NCBI RefSeq assembly: GCF_001298105.1
Contig: NZ_LGJH01000131.1
Span: 1 to 60,747, forward strand
Direction of reading: 5' to 3'
From: Novosphingobium sp. ST904
GTDB taxonomy: Bacteria > Pseudomonadota > Alphaproteobacteria > Sphingomonadales > Sphingomonadaceae
Length of the DNA stretch: 60,747 bases
The notes beneath the pieces are model-generated. The model was given only the letters and a program-made list of their open reading frames with translations, had not been told where the DNA came from and ran no database searches. Both the position numbers and the translations under genes were made by a program. Shown here in pieces: positions 39,897-49,581 of the stretch; the stretch's first letter is position 1; the number at the start of each line of letters is the position of its first letter.

Positions 39897-40703
39897 ATGA
39901 CCAATATCGAAAACATCCTCGATCTCCAGGGACAGAACGCATTTGTTACGGGAGCGGGGCAGGGCGCGGGCAGAGGCATCGCCCTGATGCTCGCGCATCA
40001 CAATGCAGGCGGCGTGGCCGTCAACGACTATGTCACGGAGCGAGCGGAAGCCGTTGCGGCGGAAATCGAGGCTGCCGGTTTCAAGGCAGTCGCGGTGCAG
40101 GCCGATGTCGGCGATTATGCATCGGTCAAAGCAGCGCATCACAAAGCAAGCTCGGCACTTGGACCGATTACACTCCTCGTCAATAACGCCGGAAACGCGG
40201 GGCCCGACGCACAGATGCGGCACTCTCCGCTGTTTTGGGAAACAGACCCGTCCGATTGGCCGCGCTATTTCAGGACCAACCTGGACGGCGTTATGAACTG
40301 TTGCCACGTCGCGCTTCCGGGGATGGTTAAGGAGAAGCGCGGGCGAATTGTGACGGTAGTATCGGATTCCGGCCGCGTGGGAGAAGCGCGTCTGGCTGCC
40401 TATGCAGCCGCGAAAGCAGGTGCGGCAGGCTTTGTCCGGTCGTTAGCAAAGGAAGCCGGGCGTTTCGGGATCACCTCCAACGCCATATCCCTTTCCACAC
40501 TTGAACCGCCCATGCCTGCTGAGGACCTGGAAGCATTCCTGGCGAGCGATCGCACCAAGGCCCAGTTGGCCCAGTACACGATCCGTCGTTTCGGAAAAGC
40601 GGACGATGTCGCCGCCATGGCTCTGTTCCTTTGTTCCGAAGCGGCGAGCTGGATCACCGGACAGACCTATCCCGTGAATGGCGGATACAGCTTTGCCGTT
40701 TGA
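39897..40703 (+). CDS. SDR-family oxidoreductase
   Basis: 268 residues. VTGAGQGAGRG nucleotide-binding motif near residue 17, NNAGNAG, catalytic Ser in VVSDSG and YAAAK, C-terminal ITGQTYPVNGG. All catalytic positions are present, so a working dehydrogenase is expected. The gap of 8 bp to the SnoaL-like gene and 119 bp to the enoyl-CoA hydratase suggests one transcript. Confidence 0.85.
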   Translation: MTNIENILDLQGQNAFVTGAGQGAGRGIALMLAHHNAGGVAVNDYVTERAEAVAAEIEAAGFKAVAVQADVGDYASVKAAHHKASSALGPITLLVNNAGNAGPDAQMRHSPLFWETDPSDWPRYFRTNLDGVMNCCHVALPGMVKEKRGRIVTVVSDSGRVGEARLAAYAAAKAGAAGFVRSLAKEAGRFGITSNAISLSTLEPPMPAEDLEAFLASDRTKAQLAQYTIRRFGKADDVAAMALFLCSEAASWITGQTYPVNGGYSFAV

Positions 40704-40822
40704 ACGGCATGGCTGGCAAATTCGCCGGCCAATGGATTTGGCAGCGGCGGATGTGGCGTGGGCGATAGGGCACGGCTTGGCATGCGCCGACGCCTTCGCA
40801 ACCGAGTTGAGAGAGGGTTTTC

Positions 40823-41608
40823 ATGGATAGCTGGAATCTTGGGACGGGTGGCCTTCGGATAGAGCGAGAGGGTCCCCTTGCCTGGTGCATTATCGATCGC
40901 CCCGAAGCACGCAACGCGATGACGCCGGCGATGTACCTTGGCCTCAAGCGGGCCGTCCGCCTGGTCAATGCCGACAACGATGCGCGAGCGCTCATTATCA
41001 CCGGCACCGGCGACGTTTTTGCGCCAGGCGGTGACCTGGGCGGTCGAAAGGTCGAAGGCGATGAACCCGTACCATCAGGTCTGACCTACGAGACGTTGCC
41101 CTTTATCGCGATCCGCGAAAGCACCGCTCCGATCATCTCGGCAGTAAACGGGATATGCCAGGCTGGCGGCCTCCTGACCGCCATGATGTCGGATATCGCG
41201 GTCGTCAGCGAGCGCGCGACATTTCGCGTACCGGAACTCCTGAGGGGGCTGATCGATGCGACATACGCAGCCACGCTACCCTTACACGTCGGCATGGCAG
41301 TCGCCCGAGATCTCCTGCTCAGCGCCAGGACCATTGATGCCGAGGAGGCGCTGCGCATCGGCCTGATTTCACGCGTGGTGCCGCACGAGCGGCTGCATGA
41401 CGAGGCCCGCAAGGCCGCCAAGGAAATTCTGCGGACTGCGCCGGAAGCCCGGATGCATACTAAACGGCTGCTCAACGAGCATTACCGGCCGATCGATTAT
41501 CAGACGATGTTCTGGTCGTTGCAGAACTCGCAGGAACCTCGTGAAGGCATGCGCGCTTTTCTCGAAAAGCGGCCGCCGAACTGGGTCCCGGATGGTCTTG
41601 ATGATTAA
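40823..41608 (+). CDS. Enoyl-CoA hydratase/isomerase (crotonase family)
   Basis: 261 residues. Oxyanion-hole motifs FAPGGDLGG and GICQAGGLLTAMMSD and the conserved RVPELLRGL (one Glu) are seen. The second catalytic Glu of the classical hydratase is not obvious, so the protein may be an isomerase, hydrolase or C-C-bond-cleaving member. It would act on an unsaturated or cyclic acyl-CoA. Starts with ATG 40823 after GAGAGAGGG. Confidence 0.8.
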   Translation: MDSWNLGTGGLRIEREGPLAWCIIDRPEARNAMTPAMYLGLKRAVRLVNADNDARALIITGTGDVFAPGGDLGGRKVEGDEPVPSGLTYETLPFIAIRESTAPIISAVNGICQAGGLLTAMMSDIAVVSERATFRVPELLRGLIDATYAATLPLHVGMAVARDLLLSARTIDAEEALRIGLISRVVPHERLHDEARKAAKEILRTAPEARMHTKRLLNEHYRPIDYQTMFWSLQNSQEPREGMRAFLEKRPPNWVPDGLDD

Positions 41609-41636
41609 TCTGTCGGGCCATTACCAGGAATGATGG

Positions 41637-41675
41637 GGCGGCGGTGGAGGGGGCTGTCCTGTTCCTTCCGCCGCC
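41637..41675. terminator. Hairpin between convergent genes
   Basis: GGCGGCGG (41637-41644) pairs with CCGCCGCC (41668-41675) between the enoyl-CoA hydratase and the Rieske gene. Confidence 0.4.
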
Positions 41676-41713
41676 GGCCAGCTCGGGGAGGCTAGCCCCC
41701 CCGTTTTGTCTGC

Positions 41714-43114
41714 CTAGTTCAGCCGGTGGGGGGCAGCGCGCTTCATGTAATGCGCCAGATTGCGATGAAAGTTCGTGACTTTCCGTTCCTGGTGCGGGTT
41801 GGGCAAGGTTCCGCGAAATCCTCGGGATTTCATCCCCTTCTGGACCGCGGCCATGTTGGAAAAATCCTGGGCAAGTACCAGACCCCAGTGCTCTTCGCTC
41901 GCGGCCGCCTCCACCCACGATGTCTTGGGCTCCTGGCCTGCCGGAAAGCGCTCGATCGCATAGGCTTCAAAAACGCATTTGTCGGGATCGTTGCCGTATG
42001 GCCGCGCCCGGTAGCAAAGTGCGAACGTGATGCCTTGCAGCACGGCCATGTTCGGGAAGATATGCCATGCGAGCCCGGCTTGCCCCATCTGGGCAGGCGT
42101 GATTTCCGGCCATTCCACGCCGCGCGCCGCATCGTCAGCCTTCGCCGATGCAAGCCAGTGGGCAATCACCTGATCGGTCGGCGTTCCCTCGGGCAGCTCG
42201 TCCACGAGCCGACCGGCCGCCGTCACCAGCGTGGCGGTCGTGCTGGCCTGATTGACCGTCGCGTAGAGTTCCTCCTGGAGTTCGTATGTCGAGACACGTG
42301 GATCGATGCCTGATTTTCCTGCCCGTGTGACCGTGCTGCCCTCGCTTATTCGCATATCGGCGTCACGCTGGTCGAACCCGCTTACGCCGTGGAGACCGTG
42401 GGCCGCGCTGTAGGAATAGTAATCGCCATGCTCGAGGAGCTGGGTGTGCGTGCCGGCCACGTGATAGGGCTCCATGAACGCCTCGAGTGCAGTCTTCCAG
42501 TTGCAGTCGAAGACAACCCATTGACGCCATTTGTAGCGCATCCGTTCAAGCTCGAACTGATCGAGCATGGATGCGGCGGGCTCGAGATAGTCGCGCAGGG
42601 ACGGGGCTTTGGGGTCCATGCTGACGAACAGCCATCCGCCCCAGGTGTCGACCTTCACTTCGGAAAGCTCGGTCCGTTCGGGATTGTCGAGACAGCCCTT
42701 CCAGTCCTGCCTGTCGAGAATGAAGGTATTTCGGCCTTCGAGATCGAAGCTCCAGCCGTGAAAGCCGCAGGTGATCGAGCGGCGGTTACCCGAAGCCGAA
42801 TGCTCGCCGGCCGGCACGTCGATCAGGCGGCGACCGCGGTGCGGGCAGACGTTGAAGTAGGCGCGGATCGCATCCGGGCCCGTCCGGGCAATGATGATGC
42901 TTTCCTCGCCCACTTCGTAGGAGATGAAATCGCCGACCTCGGGTATCTCCTCGACGCGTCCGGCCTGTTGCCAGACCTTTGGCCAGAGCAGATCGTGTTC
43001 GGCCTGCGCATAATCGCGTGAGAGAAAGGCCTCAACGCCGTAGGTGAGGGGCTCGGTGAGATCCTCTTCGCTGAGTGAAGGCCGCAAGGCGGCATGGTCT
43101 GGGTGATGGGTCAT
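41714..43114 (-). CDS. Rieske non-heme iron oxygenase, large (alpha) subunit
   Basis: 466 residues. Rieske [2Fe-2S] motif CPHRG with a later CGFHGW (two Cys, two His). The catalytic-domain motif EPYHVAGTH provides the His pair, with a later Asp in LAQDFSNM as third ligand. These enzymes hydroxylate or demethylate aromatic or polycyclic substrates. No ferredoxin, reductase or classical beta subunit is in the window, so electron partners must come from elsewhere. Good ribosome site (AGGAGGATGTC) before 43114. It follows receptor D by 20 bp, so uptake and oxygenation are one unit. Confidence 0.85.
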   Translation of the reverse strand: MTHHPDHAALRPSLSEEDLTEPLTYGVEAFLSRDYAQAEHDLLWPKVWQQAGRVEEIPEVGDFISYEVGEESIIIARTGPDAIRAYFNVCPHRGRRLIDVPAGEHSASGNRRSITCGFHGWSFDLEGRNTFILDRQDWKGCLDNPERTELSEVKVDTWGGWLFVSMDPKAPSLRDYLEPAASMLDQFELERMRYKWRQWVVFDCNWKTALEAFMEPYHVAGTHTQLLEHGDYYSYSAAHGLHGVSGFDQRDADMRISEGSTVTRAGKSGIDPRVSTYELQEELYATVNQASTTATLVTAAGRLVDELPEGTPTDQVIAHWLASAKADDAARGVEWPEITPAQMGQAGLAWHIFPNMAVLQGITFALCYRARPYGNDPDKCVFEAYAIERFPAGQEPKTSWVEAAASEEHWGLVLAQDFSNMAAVQKGMKSRGFRGTLPNPHQERKVTNFHRNLAHYMKRAAPHRLN

Positions 43115-43134
43115 GACATCCTCCTGATTTTCTT

Positions 43135-45585
43135 TCAGTGGCCGAGCAGCGAACTGCGCAGCGTCAGTTGCAGCAGCACGGAGCGCGGCGAGCCGGGCAC
43201 ACCAAGAAGGTCTGCGGCGGTTGTCACATTGGTCCCGGTGCCAGTTCCGGTGAAGGCGAGGGTGCCGCCGGTCGCGGTATAAAGCTTGTTGGTGAGGTTG
43301 CGGCCGATGAGGCTTAGCTCCCAGGCGCGATCGGCACCGCCATAGAGGCCCAGGCTGCCATTCAGCAGCCAGTAGGCGGACTGGACTGCCTTGGGGTTGG
43401 CTTCGGTCTGATAGGCGTAGGCGCTGGTGTAGAGGGCATCGAAGGAGACGGTGCCGCTCATGCTGCCGGCTATCTCGTGATCGTAGGTAAAGCCGCTGCT
43501 CAGCGCCCATTTAGGCGCGCGGGCGAGACGCTGACCGGTCTGGTCCTGAGCGGTGTAGGGGTTGGCGGCCGTGCCGAAGGTCGAGGGATCGAGGCCCGGA
43601 TAGCGCGGGTCGAGATTGCAGCCTGCTGCGATCGATTGGCCGCCGTAGCAGCCGCCGATGAAATCGGTGTACTTGGCATCGTTGAAGCTCGCTGCGCCGC
43701 GCCATTCGAAGCCCGGCAAGGCGTCGGGCCGCGCAGTTGCGCTGAACTCGATGCCGCGCACGCGCGCGGCGCCCGCATTCTGCACGGTCTGGCTGAACGC
43801 GACCGGATCCCAGCGCGAGAGCTGGAGGCCTTTGTACTTGTACCAATAGCCGATGAGATCGAAGCCGATCTGGCGTCCCGCGATGAACCCCTTGATACCG
43901 CCTTCGCCGCCGCGCGCGGTCATCTGGTCGAACGACAGGTCACGTGCCGGCAGGCTCGGGAATGCCGGCGAGCGCAGCGGCGTCGGCAAGGTGTTGAAGC
44001 CGCCGGAAGTGAAGCCTTCCCGGTACGCGCCGTAAATCGTGAGGTTGGTTGCCGGCTTGTAGGTGAGCGTCACTTCAGGCGAGAAGTCGTGGTAGTTACG
44101 ACTGGGATTGAGGATCGTGAAGGGCGTCTCATTGACGGTTCCCTTGAGCGACTTGTCCTCCCACGATTGCCGGGCGCCTGCCGCCAGTTCCAGCTGATCG
44201 GTGATGTCCACGCGGACCTGGCCGAACATGGAATAGGCGAGGGTCTTCTGGTCGTAGGCGGTCGCCGCAATGAGCGCGGGAGCGGCTGTGAAAGTGTAGA
44301 ACGCCTGATCGACCGTGAAGCGGGCGTCCTGAACGAAGCCGCCGACAAGGAAGTTCACGGGGCCATCGTAGTTCGAGGCAAGCCGGACTTCCTCGCTGAA
44401 GGCTTTCGCAACCAGATCGTTGGAGGCACCGGTTGCCGGATTGTTGACCGAGGTGAAGGAATCGAGCGATTCCTCCTGCAAGCGGTAGTAGCCGGTCACC
44501 ATGCTGAGCGTCAGGGCATCGGTGAGATCGAGATCGCCGGTCAGCGATCCCAGAAACTGGCGGGATTTCGAGTAAGGGATGCCATCCCCGAACGAGGGAT
44601 GAAGCGCAGCGACGCTGGCGGGCAGCGCGACATCGGTGAAGTACCGATCGAGCTTGCAGTCGGTAGTCACGCCAAGGCCGATCTGCGCGGCACCATAAGG
44701 GCAATAGACAGGCTGGCCGGCGGCGGCCGGGCCGATGCCATCCCGGTCCCGCTTGCCGTAGTTCACCTTGACTTTGAGGTGAAGGCGATCATCGGAGGAG
44801 CGGAAAGTGAGGGTGCCGCGAAGGAATAATTCCTCGGCATTGTTGCTGCTTGCAGCGGCGCCCGGTGTGCGGCCGGCGACAGGCACGCCGATATTGCGGA
44901 ACCACCCGTCTTCCTTCGAATAATAGGCAACGACGCGGGCACCGATCTGATCGGTGAGGGGGCCGGAAACGATCCCTTCCACGAAACGCTGATCGGCCTC
45001 GAACTCATAGCCGGTGCGGAGGCGCGCCTCGAAGCTCTGGCCGGGATCTGCCGAGATCAGCGAGATGATCCCTCCAGGGCTGTTCTTGCCGTAGAACAGC
45101 GCCTGCGGGCCTTTGAGGACTTCGACGCGCTGGAGATCGTATTGGCCGAGGCGCACGGCATTGCCATAGCTGATCGGGATACCGTCCAGATTGAGGGTCA
45201 CGGCCTGCTCGGTGGAGGGATTGGCGATGCCCGCGCCGATCCCGCGCAGATTGATAGATCCGCCTGTCTGGTTGGTGGATTCGCCGATGATCAGCTGCGG
45301 TATGCGTTCGCTGATCGCGGTGAGCGAGTTCGTCGCATAGCGCTGCAGGGACTCTCCCGAGAGCGCTGAGATCGCCACCGGCACATCCATGGCGCGTTCG
45401 TCGCGCTTGCGTGCCGTGACGATGATTTCGCCCGGTGCCGCTTCCAGATGCTGGGTTTGCGCGACTTGTTTGTCTTGTGGAGCCTGAGCCTGCGCAGGTG
45501 CGCCCTCGCTCTCCTGGGCATAGCCGGTCTGCGCGATCAAACTTCCCGCAGCTGCAGCAAGCAGCATCGCCTTCCTGTGCGCCAT
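43135..45585 (-). CDS. TonB-dependent receptor (receptor D)
   Basis: 816 residues, intact. Signal peptide ends TGYAQE, TonB box EIIVTARKRDERAMDVP, plug motif VEVLKGPQALFYGKNSPGG and a full barrel. Start 45585 is chosen because GGAGGAGG lies nine bases upstream; ATG 45594 is too close to it. Belongs to the large sphingomonad receptor group linked to aromatic and steroid-like compounds. Shares its promoter region with a divergent TetR gene and is followed by the Rieske gene. Confidence 0.9.
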   Translation of the reverse strand: MAHRKAMLLAAAAGSLIAQTGYAQESEGAPAQAQAPQDKQVAQTQHLEAAPGEIIVTARKRDERAMDVPVAISALSGESLQRYATNSLTAISERIPQLIIGESTNQTGGSINLRGIGAGIANPSTEQAVTLNLDGIPISYGNAVRLGQYDLQRVEVLKGPQALFYGKNSPGGIISLISADPGQSFEARLRTGYEFEADQRFVEGIVSGPLTDQIGARVVAYYSKEDGWFRNIGVPVAGRTPGAAASSNNAEELFLRGTLTFRSSDDRLHLKVKVNYGKRDRDGIGPAAAGQPVYCPYGAAQIGLGVTTDCKLDRYFTDVALPASVAALHPSFGDGIPYSKSRQFLGSLTGDLDLTDALTLSMVTGYYRLQEESLDSFTSVNNPATGASNDLVAKAFSEEVRLASNYDGPVNFLVGGFVQDARFTVDQAFYTFTAAPALIAATAYDQKTLAYSMFGQVRVDITDQLELAAGARQSWEDKSLKGTVNETPFTILNPSRNYHDFSPEVTLTYKPATNLTIYGAYREGFTSGGFNTLPTPLRSPAFPSLPARDLSFDQMTARGGEGGIKGFIAGRQIGFDLIGYWYKYKGLQLSRWDPVAFSQTVQNAGAARVRGIEFSATARPDALPGFEWRGAASFNDAKYTDFIGGCYGGQSIAAGCNLDPRYPGLDPSTFGTAANPYTAQDQTGQRLARAPKWALSSGFTYDHEIAGSMSGTVSFDALYTSAYAYQTEANPKAVQSAYWLLNGSLGLYGGADRAWELSLIGRNLTNKLYTATGGTLAFTGTGTGTNVTTAADLLGVPGSPRSVLLQLTLRSSLLGH

Positions 45586-45698
45586 GTTCCTCATCCTCCT
45601 CCGGGACCTTCGCGCTTTTGCGCGGAGCTTTCTTGGGGGCGGTGGGATCCAGCGATGACGCTCGAGTCGTCCGCCGCCTGGAAGGAAGCGTATCATGA

Positions 45699-45720
45699 AA
45701 AGAATGAATGACCATTCTTT
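45699..45720. promoter_or_regulatory. TetR-type operator
   Basis: Perfect inverted repeat AAAGAATG-6 bp-CATTCTTT between receptor D and the TetR gene, 114 bp upstream of the receptor start and upstream of the regulator start. Its place and symmetry fit a TetR-dimer site controlling both genes. Confidence 0.6.
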
Positions 45721-45839
45721 AAAAATGAAGTAAAGGAGTATGCGTGATCGAGCCCCTTGGCAGGACTTTGAATTCGGATATCACGCAAGGATCAAGCGCC
45801 CTTCGTTCAAGAACGTCGGGCCGGAAATGTCGGGAAAAT

Positions 45840-46430
45840 ATGGTTCGTCACGCAGAAGCTCTGGCTCGCCAACAGGAACGGACGGAGCAGCGCCGCGACC
45901 AGGTGCTCGATGCGGCGGAGCAATGCTTCAGGGGAGAGGGCTTCCACGGCGCCAGCATGGTGCGGATCGCGCAGGTTGCCGGCATGAGCCCGGGCCACAT
46001 TTACCGCTATTTCGAGAGCAAGGATGCCATCATCATCGCCTTGTGCGAGCGAAGGTTCTCTGGCTTCGAACAACTCCTGGCCGGCGTCGAGGCGGGCGCT
46101 ACGGCGATCGACGACTGGATCTCGCAATTCTCCTGGTGGATCGACCCGATCCGGGCGCCGCTTACCCTTGAGATCATGTCCGAGGCCGGGCGCAATTCCC
46201 GGGTGTCGGATGTGGTGGTCGGGATCGACCGCCGGTTTCGAGACATCATGCGCCGCAGTCTCCTGCCGCTGTCAGGTGTCATTCCCAAGGATGAGGTCGA
46301 GGACAGGCTGGAGGCACTCATCATGTTGGCCCATGGCATGACCAGTCGGATTACCGCAGATCCCGGAGCGAGTCCCGAGCGTTTGATGGCAGCGTTTCGC
46401 CTCGCCGTTCATGGGCTCATGGATCGCTGA
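45840..46430 (+). CDS. TetR-family transcriptional regulator
   Basis: About 196 residues from ATG 45840; the frame is open from 45744. The N-terminal HTH region reads RRDQVLDAAEQCFRGEGFHGASMVRIAQVAGMSPGHIYRYF, standard for TetR. The helical C-terminal domain would bind an effector. The palindrome at 45699-45720 lies between it and receptor D. Likely represses receptor D and the Rieske gene, and perhaps itself. The start is uncertain because no strong ribosome site marks any candidate. Confidence 0.8.
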   Translation: MVRHAEALARQQERTEQRRDQVLDAAEQCFRGEGFHGASMVRIAQVAGMSPGHIYRYFESKDAIIIALCERRFSGFEQLLAGVEAGATAIDDWISQFSWWIDPIRAPLTLEIMSEAGRNSRVSDVVVGIDRRFRDIMRRSLLPLSGVIPKDEVEDRLEALIMLAHGMTSRITADPGASPERLMAAFRLAVHGLMDR

Positions 46431-46702
46431 CGGCTGTTTTAAACAAACGCCGGAGGCGACTCCCCCACCTCTGCCGAGGGCGTCGCAAGTACTCGATCGC
46501 AGCCGAAATCGTCATGGCGAACCACTATCCGTAGGCCGCGTTAGGCGGTGCCGATACAGCTGTCCACATGTGCACGTCGGTACTTACGGGCCGACGAAAT
46601 GAGCGCGTGTGTTCGGCAATGCGGCCTATGTGCGATCCCCCAAACGCTTTGCATTGGCAGTGTTTCCCGAGCCCGCGACTGTGACGGAGAGGATACCGGA
46701 AA

Positions 46703-47928
46703 ATGACGAAGGTGATGCAGGGAATTCGCGTCCTGGAAGTGGCTCAGCATACGTTCGTTCCCTCGGCGGGCGGAATTCTTGCCGATTGGGGTGCTGACGT
46801 CGTCAAGATCGAGCACCCTGTGCGCGGCGATGCGATGCGAGGGATCGTCAATCTCGCGGACAGAGAGTTGATCCTCGACGCAACACGCTGATGGAGCATC
46901 CCAACCGTGGCAAGCGAAGCGTCGGCATCGATATCTCGACCGCCGAGGGGCAGGAACTCATCTATCGGATCGCGGCAACCGCCGACGTATTCCTCACCAA
47001 TTACCTCCCGCAGCATCGACGCAAGCTCAACATCGATGTCGAGCACATTCGGGCCGCCAATCACAAAATAATCTATGCGCGCGGCAGCGCTTACGGGGAC
47101 AAGGGGCCGGAGAGGGAAGTCGGCGGTTTCGATGGCACGGCCTTCTGGGCGCGCAGCGGCGTCGGCTATTCGATGAGCCCTGACGGCCTGGACGGACCGC
47201 TGTCGCAGGGCATCCCGGCATTCGGGGACTCGTCAGGCGGTATGAACATCGCCGGCGGTATTTCTGCGGCGCTCTTTCATCGAGACCGAACTGGAGAAGC
47301 GCTGGAGGTCGACGTGTCACTGATCAGCACGGCCTGGTGGGCCGCCGGTGCAGCAGTCGACCAGTTCATCGAGCACAATGAGGTGATGCGGGTTCCCATG
47401 CCGGCGTCAGGCGGAAAGGCCGGCAATCCCTTCATGGGCAACTTCCGCACGTCGGATGGCGGTACCATCAACCTTTGCACGCTTACGCCAGGCCCTCATA
47501 TTCGCAGCATGTTCGAGCACGTTGGGGCGCCAGAGGCCGCCGACGACCCTCGTTTTGCCGATGTTCAAGGTCTGATGGAGAACTGGAAAGAGGCGAGCGA
47601 CATTCTCACGCGCAAATTCGCCGAGCGGCCCTTCCAATACTGGCGTCAGCACCTCAAGACCTTCACGGGCCAATGGGCACCGTTCCAAAGCCTCCTCGAC
47701 CTGGCAAACGACGAGCAGGCGCTGGCCAATGACATGCTCATCGAGGTGGAGGCAGCCGATGGCGGTGCGCCGCTGAAACTGGTTCGCGGGCCGGTCCAGT
47801 TCAATCACCAGCCCGTTGAGACCACGCGCGCGCCTCAGGCTTCGGAGCATACGGAGATGTTCCTGATGGAACTGGGCGTCGAATGGGATGAGATCGAGGC
47901 GCTCAAAGCGCAAGGGGCGATTGCCTAA
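46703..47928 (+). CDS. CaiB/BaiF-family (class III) CoA transferase (frameshifted)
   Basis: About 408 residues after repair. N-terminal [35 protein letters not shown], central catalytic Asp in the FGDSSGG motif (as Asp in Frc), and family-typical [13 protein letters not shown]. The frame breaks at about 46888, where CGCTG should be CGCCTG, giving a false TGA and split frames. It moves CoA from one acid to another without ATP. It is the only CoA transferase here and may activate a Rieske or SDR product or recycle CoA. Confidence 0.8.
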
Positions 47929-48060
47929 AGCATGTCGCCGCCGCGTCGCGCTGTCGGTAGCGCGACACGGTGGCTGCCTCGTCCTGCAAGCGGTTGGTTC
48001 TCCGGCTCTGCCCCATCCGGCAGCTGCGTGCCGCATACCCGTGCCGGAACTCAGGCAATG

Positions 48061-49545
48061 CTAGAAAGGGGCATTGGCCGGTTCATCGTCCGCTGCCGAA
48101 TGGCCCTGATTGGTGACCAGTCGTACGCGCGAATTCCAACCATCGGGTTCGATCGCGACGGCTCGCGCTGCCAGCTTGTCTTCGATGAAATCGATGATCA
48201 GGCACCCGATGTCCGGGTGGGAGCCGTCATCGGTGATCTGGATGGAAACCTGAGGATTGAGTCCCATTTCCTGAGCGCGCCTGATCATTCTCTCGCAGTC
48301 CGCGGCCAGGATCACGGAAATGGAACTGACGATCGCAAGCGTGTGTTCGAACGCAATCCGCTTGCGACCTCGGCTTATTTCGAGGTCCGCCAAGTTTGCG
48401 CAAAGCGTCCAGTGATCCTCATCTGTCGTTTCGATCGTTCGTTCCAGGACCACGCTGATGCCGGACTGCGCAGTAGCGTCCACCAGAAGCAGCCGCCTAC
48501 GACCGTCGAGACCGGGTCGCTTCAAGCGCTTGGGCGTCCAGGGGAACGAGGTCAGAATGTCCCCGTCCACGCAGATCCTAAGATTTTGCGGATATTGCCC
48601 GAAAGCTTGGTGAGCTTCGTCAGTCCAGCCTCGGAAGAGATCGTAGGGAGAGACGTAACCCATCGTATATCCTGAAATCCATCGGCCATCCATTGGGCGC
48701 AAAGGACCAGGCGAAAGATCTGGAAGGCTTGCCGGGGGTTCGAGGTCCTGGTGCCTTCCGGTCGACTCGGGATGGCGGTCAAGCGTCGGATTTTGGACCC
48801 GTCCTCCCCGTGTGCGATCGAAGATGAGGCGACATGGAACGGCAAGGGAGGCGAGATCCGAAGTGCCGTCTTGCACTCCTGCGAGCAGGGGATGGCGTGA
48901 GCGGCCGTACAATGCATTTCGCCTCAGCCAACTTTCCCGCTCCCAGGGGAATGGGCAATATTGCGGAGCAAAGGGAATTTTTTCGACCTGGCTGCGCGCA
49001 TGGGATTCTCGCTCCGCATGGTTTTCGGCGAACCTTGGCTTTCGCGAGGTCACCATAGCCAGGTCTATATCGCCGACGGTTTCCTCTTCGCGCAGGACGC
49101 TCCCGAACAACCAGATTTCGTCGACGTTGGAGATTTGATTGTCGTCTGCATTCATGAGCATCGCACGCGCCAGTAAGTCGTCGAGAACCGCTTTTGCGCG
49201 TTGCAGAGGCGTCCTCGCGGATGCCTTGGCACGAAGAACGACTTCACCAGCTTTGGTGAGCGCCATCGTTTCGGGATCTATCAGACCGCGATCGAGGCAT
49301 TCTTCAAATACGATTGCACCGTCGCGCCGGTAGGGAAAGATCGTCTTCACATCGATCAGCCGACCAGGATCTCGGGTGCGCATGAACGCCTTCAGCGCAT
49401 TCGTGAACACGCTGGGTCGATATCCGGCAATGCGCGTGTTGCGGTCGAGGCTAACGCCCAAGGTCAATTCCCATTTATATCGCGATTTCGGTAGGTTACC
49501 GTTCCCGGTGGCATAAGTAAGTAGCTCGCTTGCTTCGAGAAGCAA
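48061..49545 (-). CDS. Nucleotidyltransferase-domain protein of unknown function
   Basis: 494 residues. A Pol-beta-type minimal nucleotidyltransferase motif stands at about residue 148: WLFGSVLREEETVGDIDLAMV (GS, then DxD). The flanking N-terminal region (residues 1-140) has a winged-helix feel (KAGEVVLRAKA), while the C-terminal 200 residues are unrecognised and rich in beta strands. It starts with TTG 36 bp after dnaE2, so probably co-transcribed. I cannot name its substrate. Relation to a toxin-antitoxin or plasmid-maintenance role is a guess. Confidence 0.6.
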   Translation of the reverse strand: MLLEASELLTYATGNGNLPKSRYKWELTLGVSLDRNTRIAGYRPSVFTNALKAFMRTRDPGRLIDVKTIFPYRRDGAIVFEECLDRGLIDPETMALTKAGEVVLRAKASARTPLQRAKAVLDDLLARAMLMNADDNQISNVDEIWLFGSVLREEETVGDIDLAMVTSRKPRFAENHAERESHARSQVEKIPFAPQYCPFPWERESWLRRNALYGRSRHPLLAGVQDGTSDLASLAVPCRLIFDRTRGGRVQNPTLDRHPESTGRHQDLEPPASLPDLSPGPLRPMDGRWISGYTMGYVSPYDLFRGWTDEAHQAFGQYPQNLRICVDGDILTSFPWTPKRLKRPGLDGRRRLLLVDATAQSGISVVLERTIETTDEDHWTLCANLADLEISRGRKRIAFEHTLAIVSSISVILAADCERMIRRAQEMGLNPQVSIQITDDGSHPDIGCLIIDFIEDKLAARAVAIEPDGWNSRVRLVTNQGHSAADDEPANAPF

Positions 49546-49581
49546 TCGGGTTCTTCACGTCGATTGGTTGTTCGGTTGCCT

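Noticed and set aside
4819..47928. Specific steroid or mycotoxin degradation pathway
   Set aside because: Families fit several substrates; no diagnostic enzyme is present, so naming one would be guesswork.
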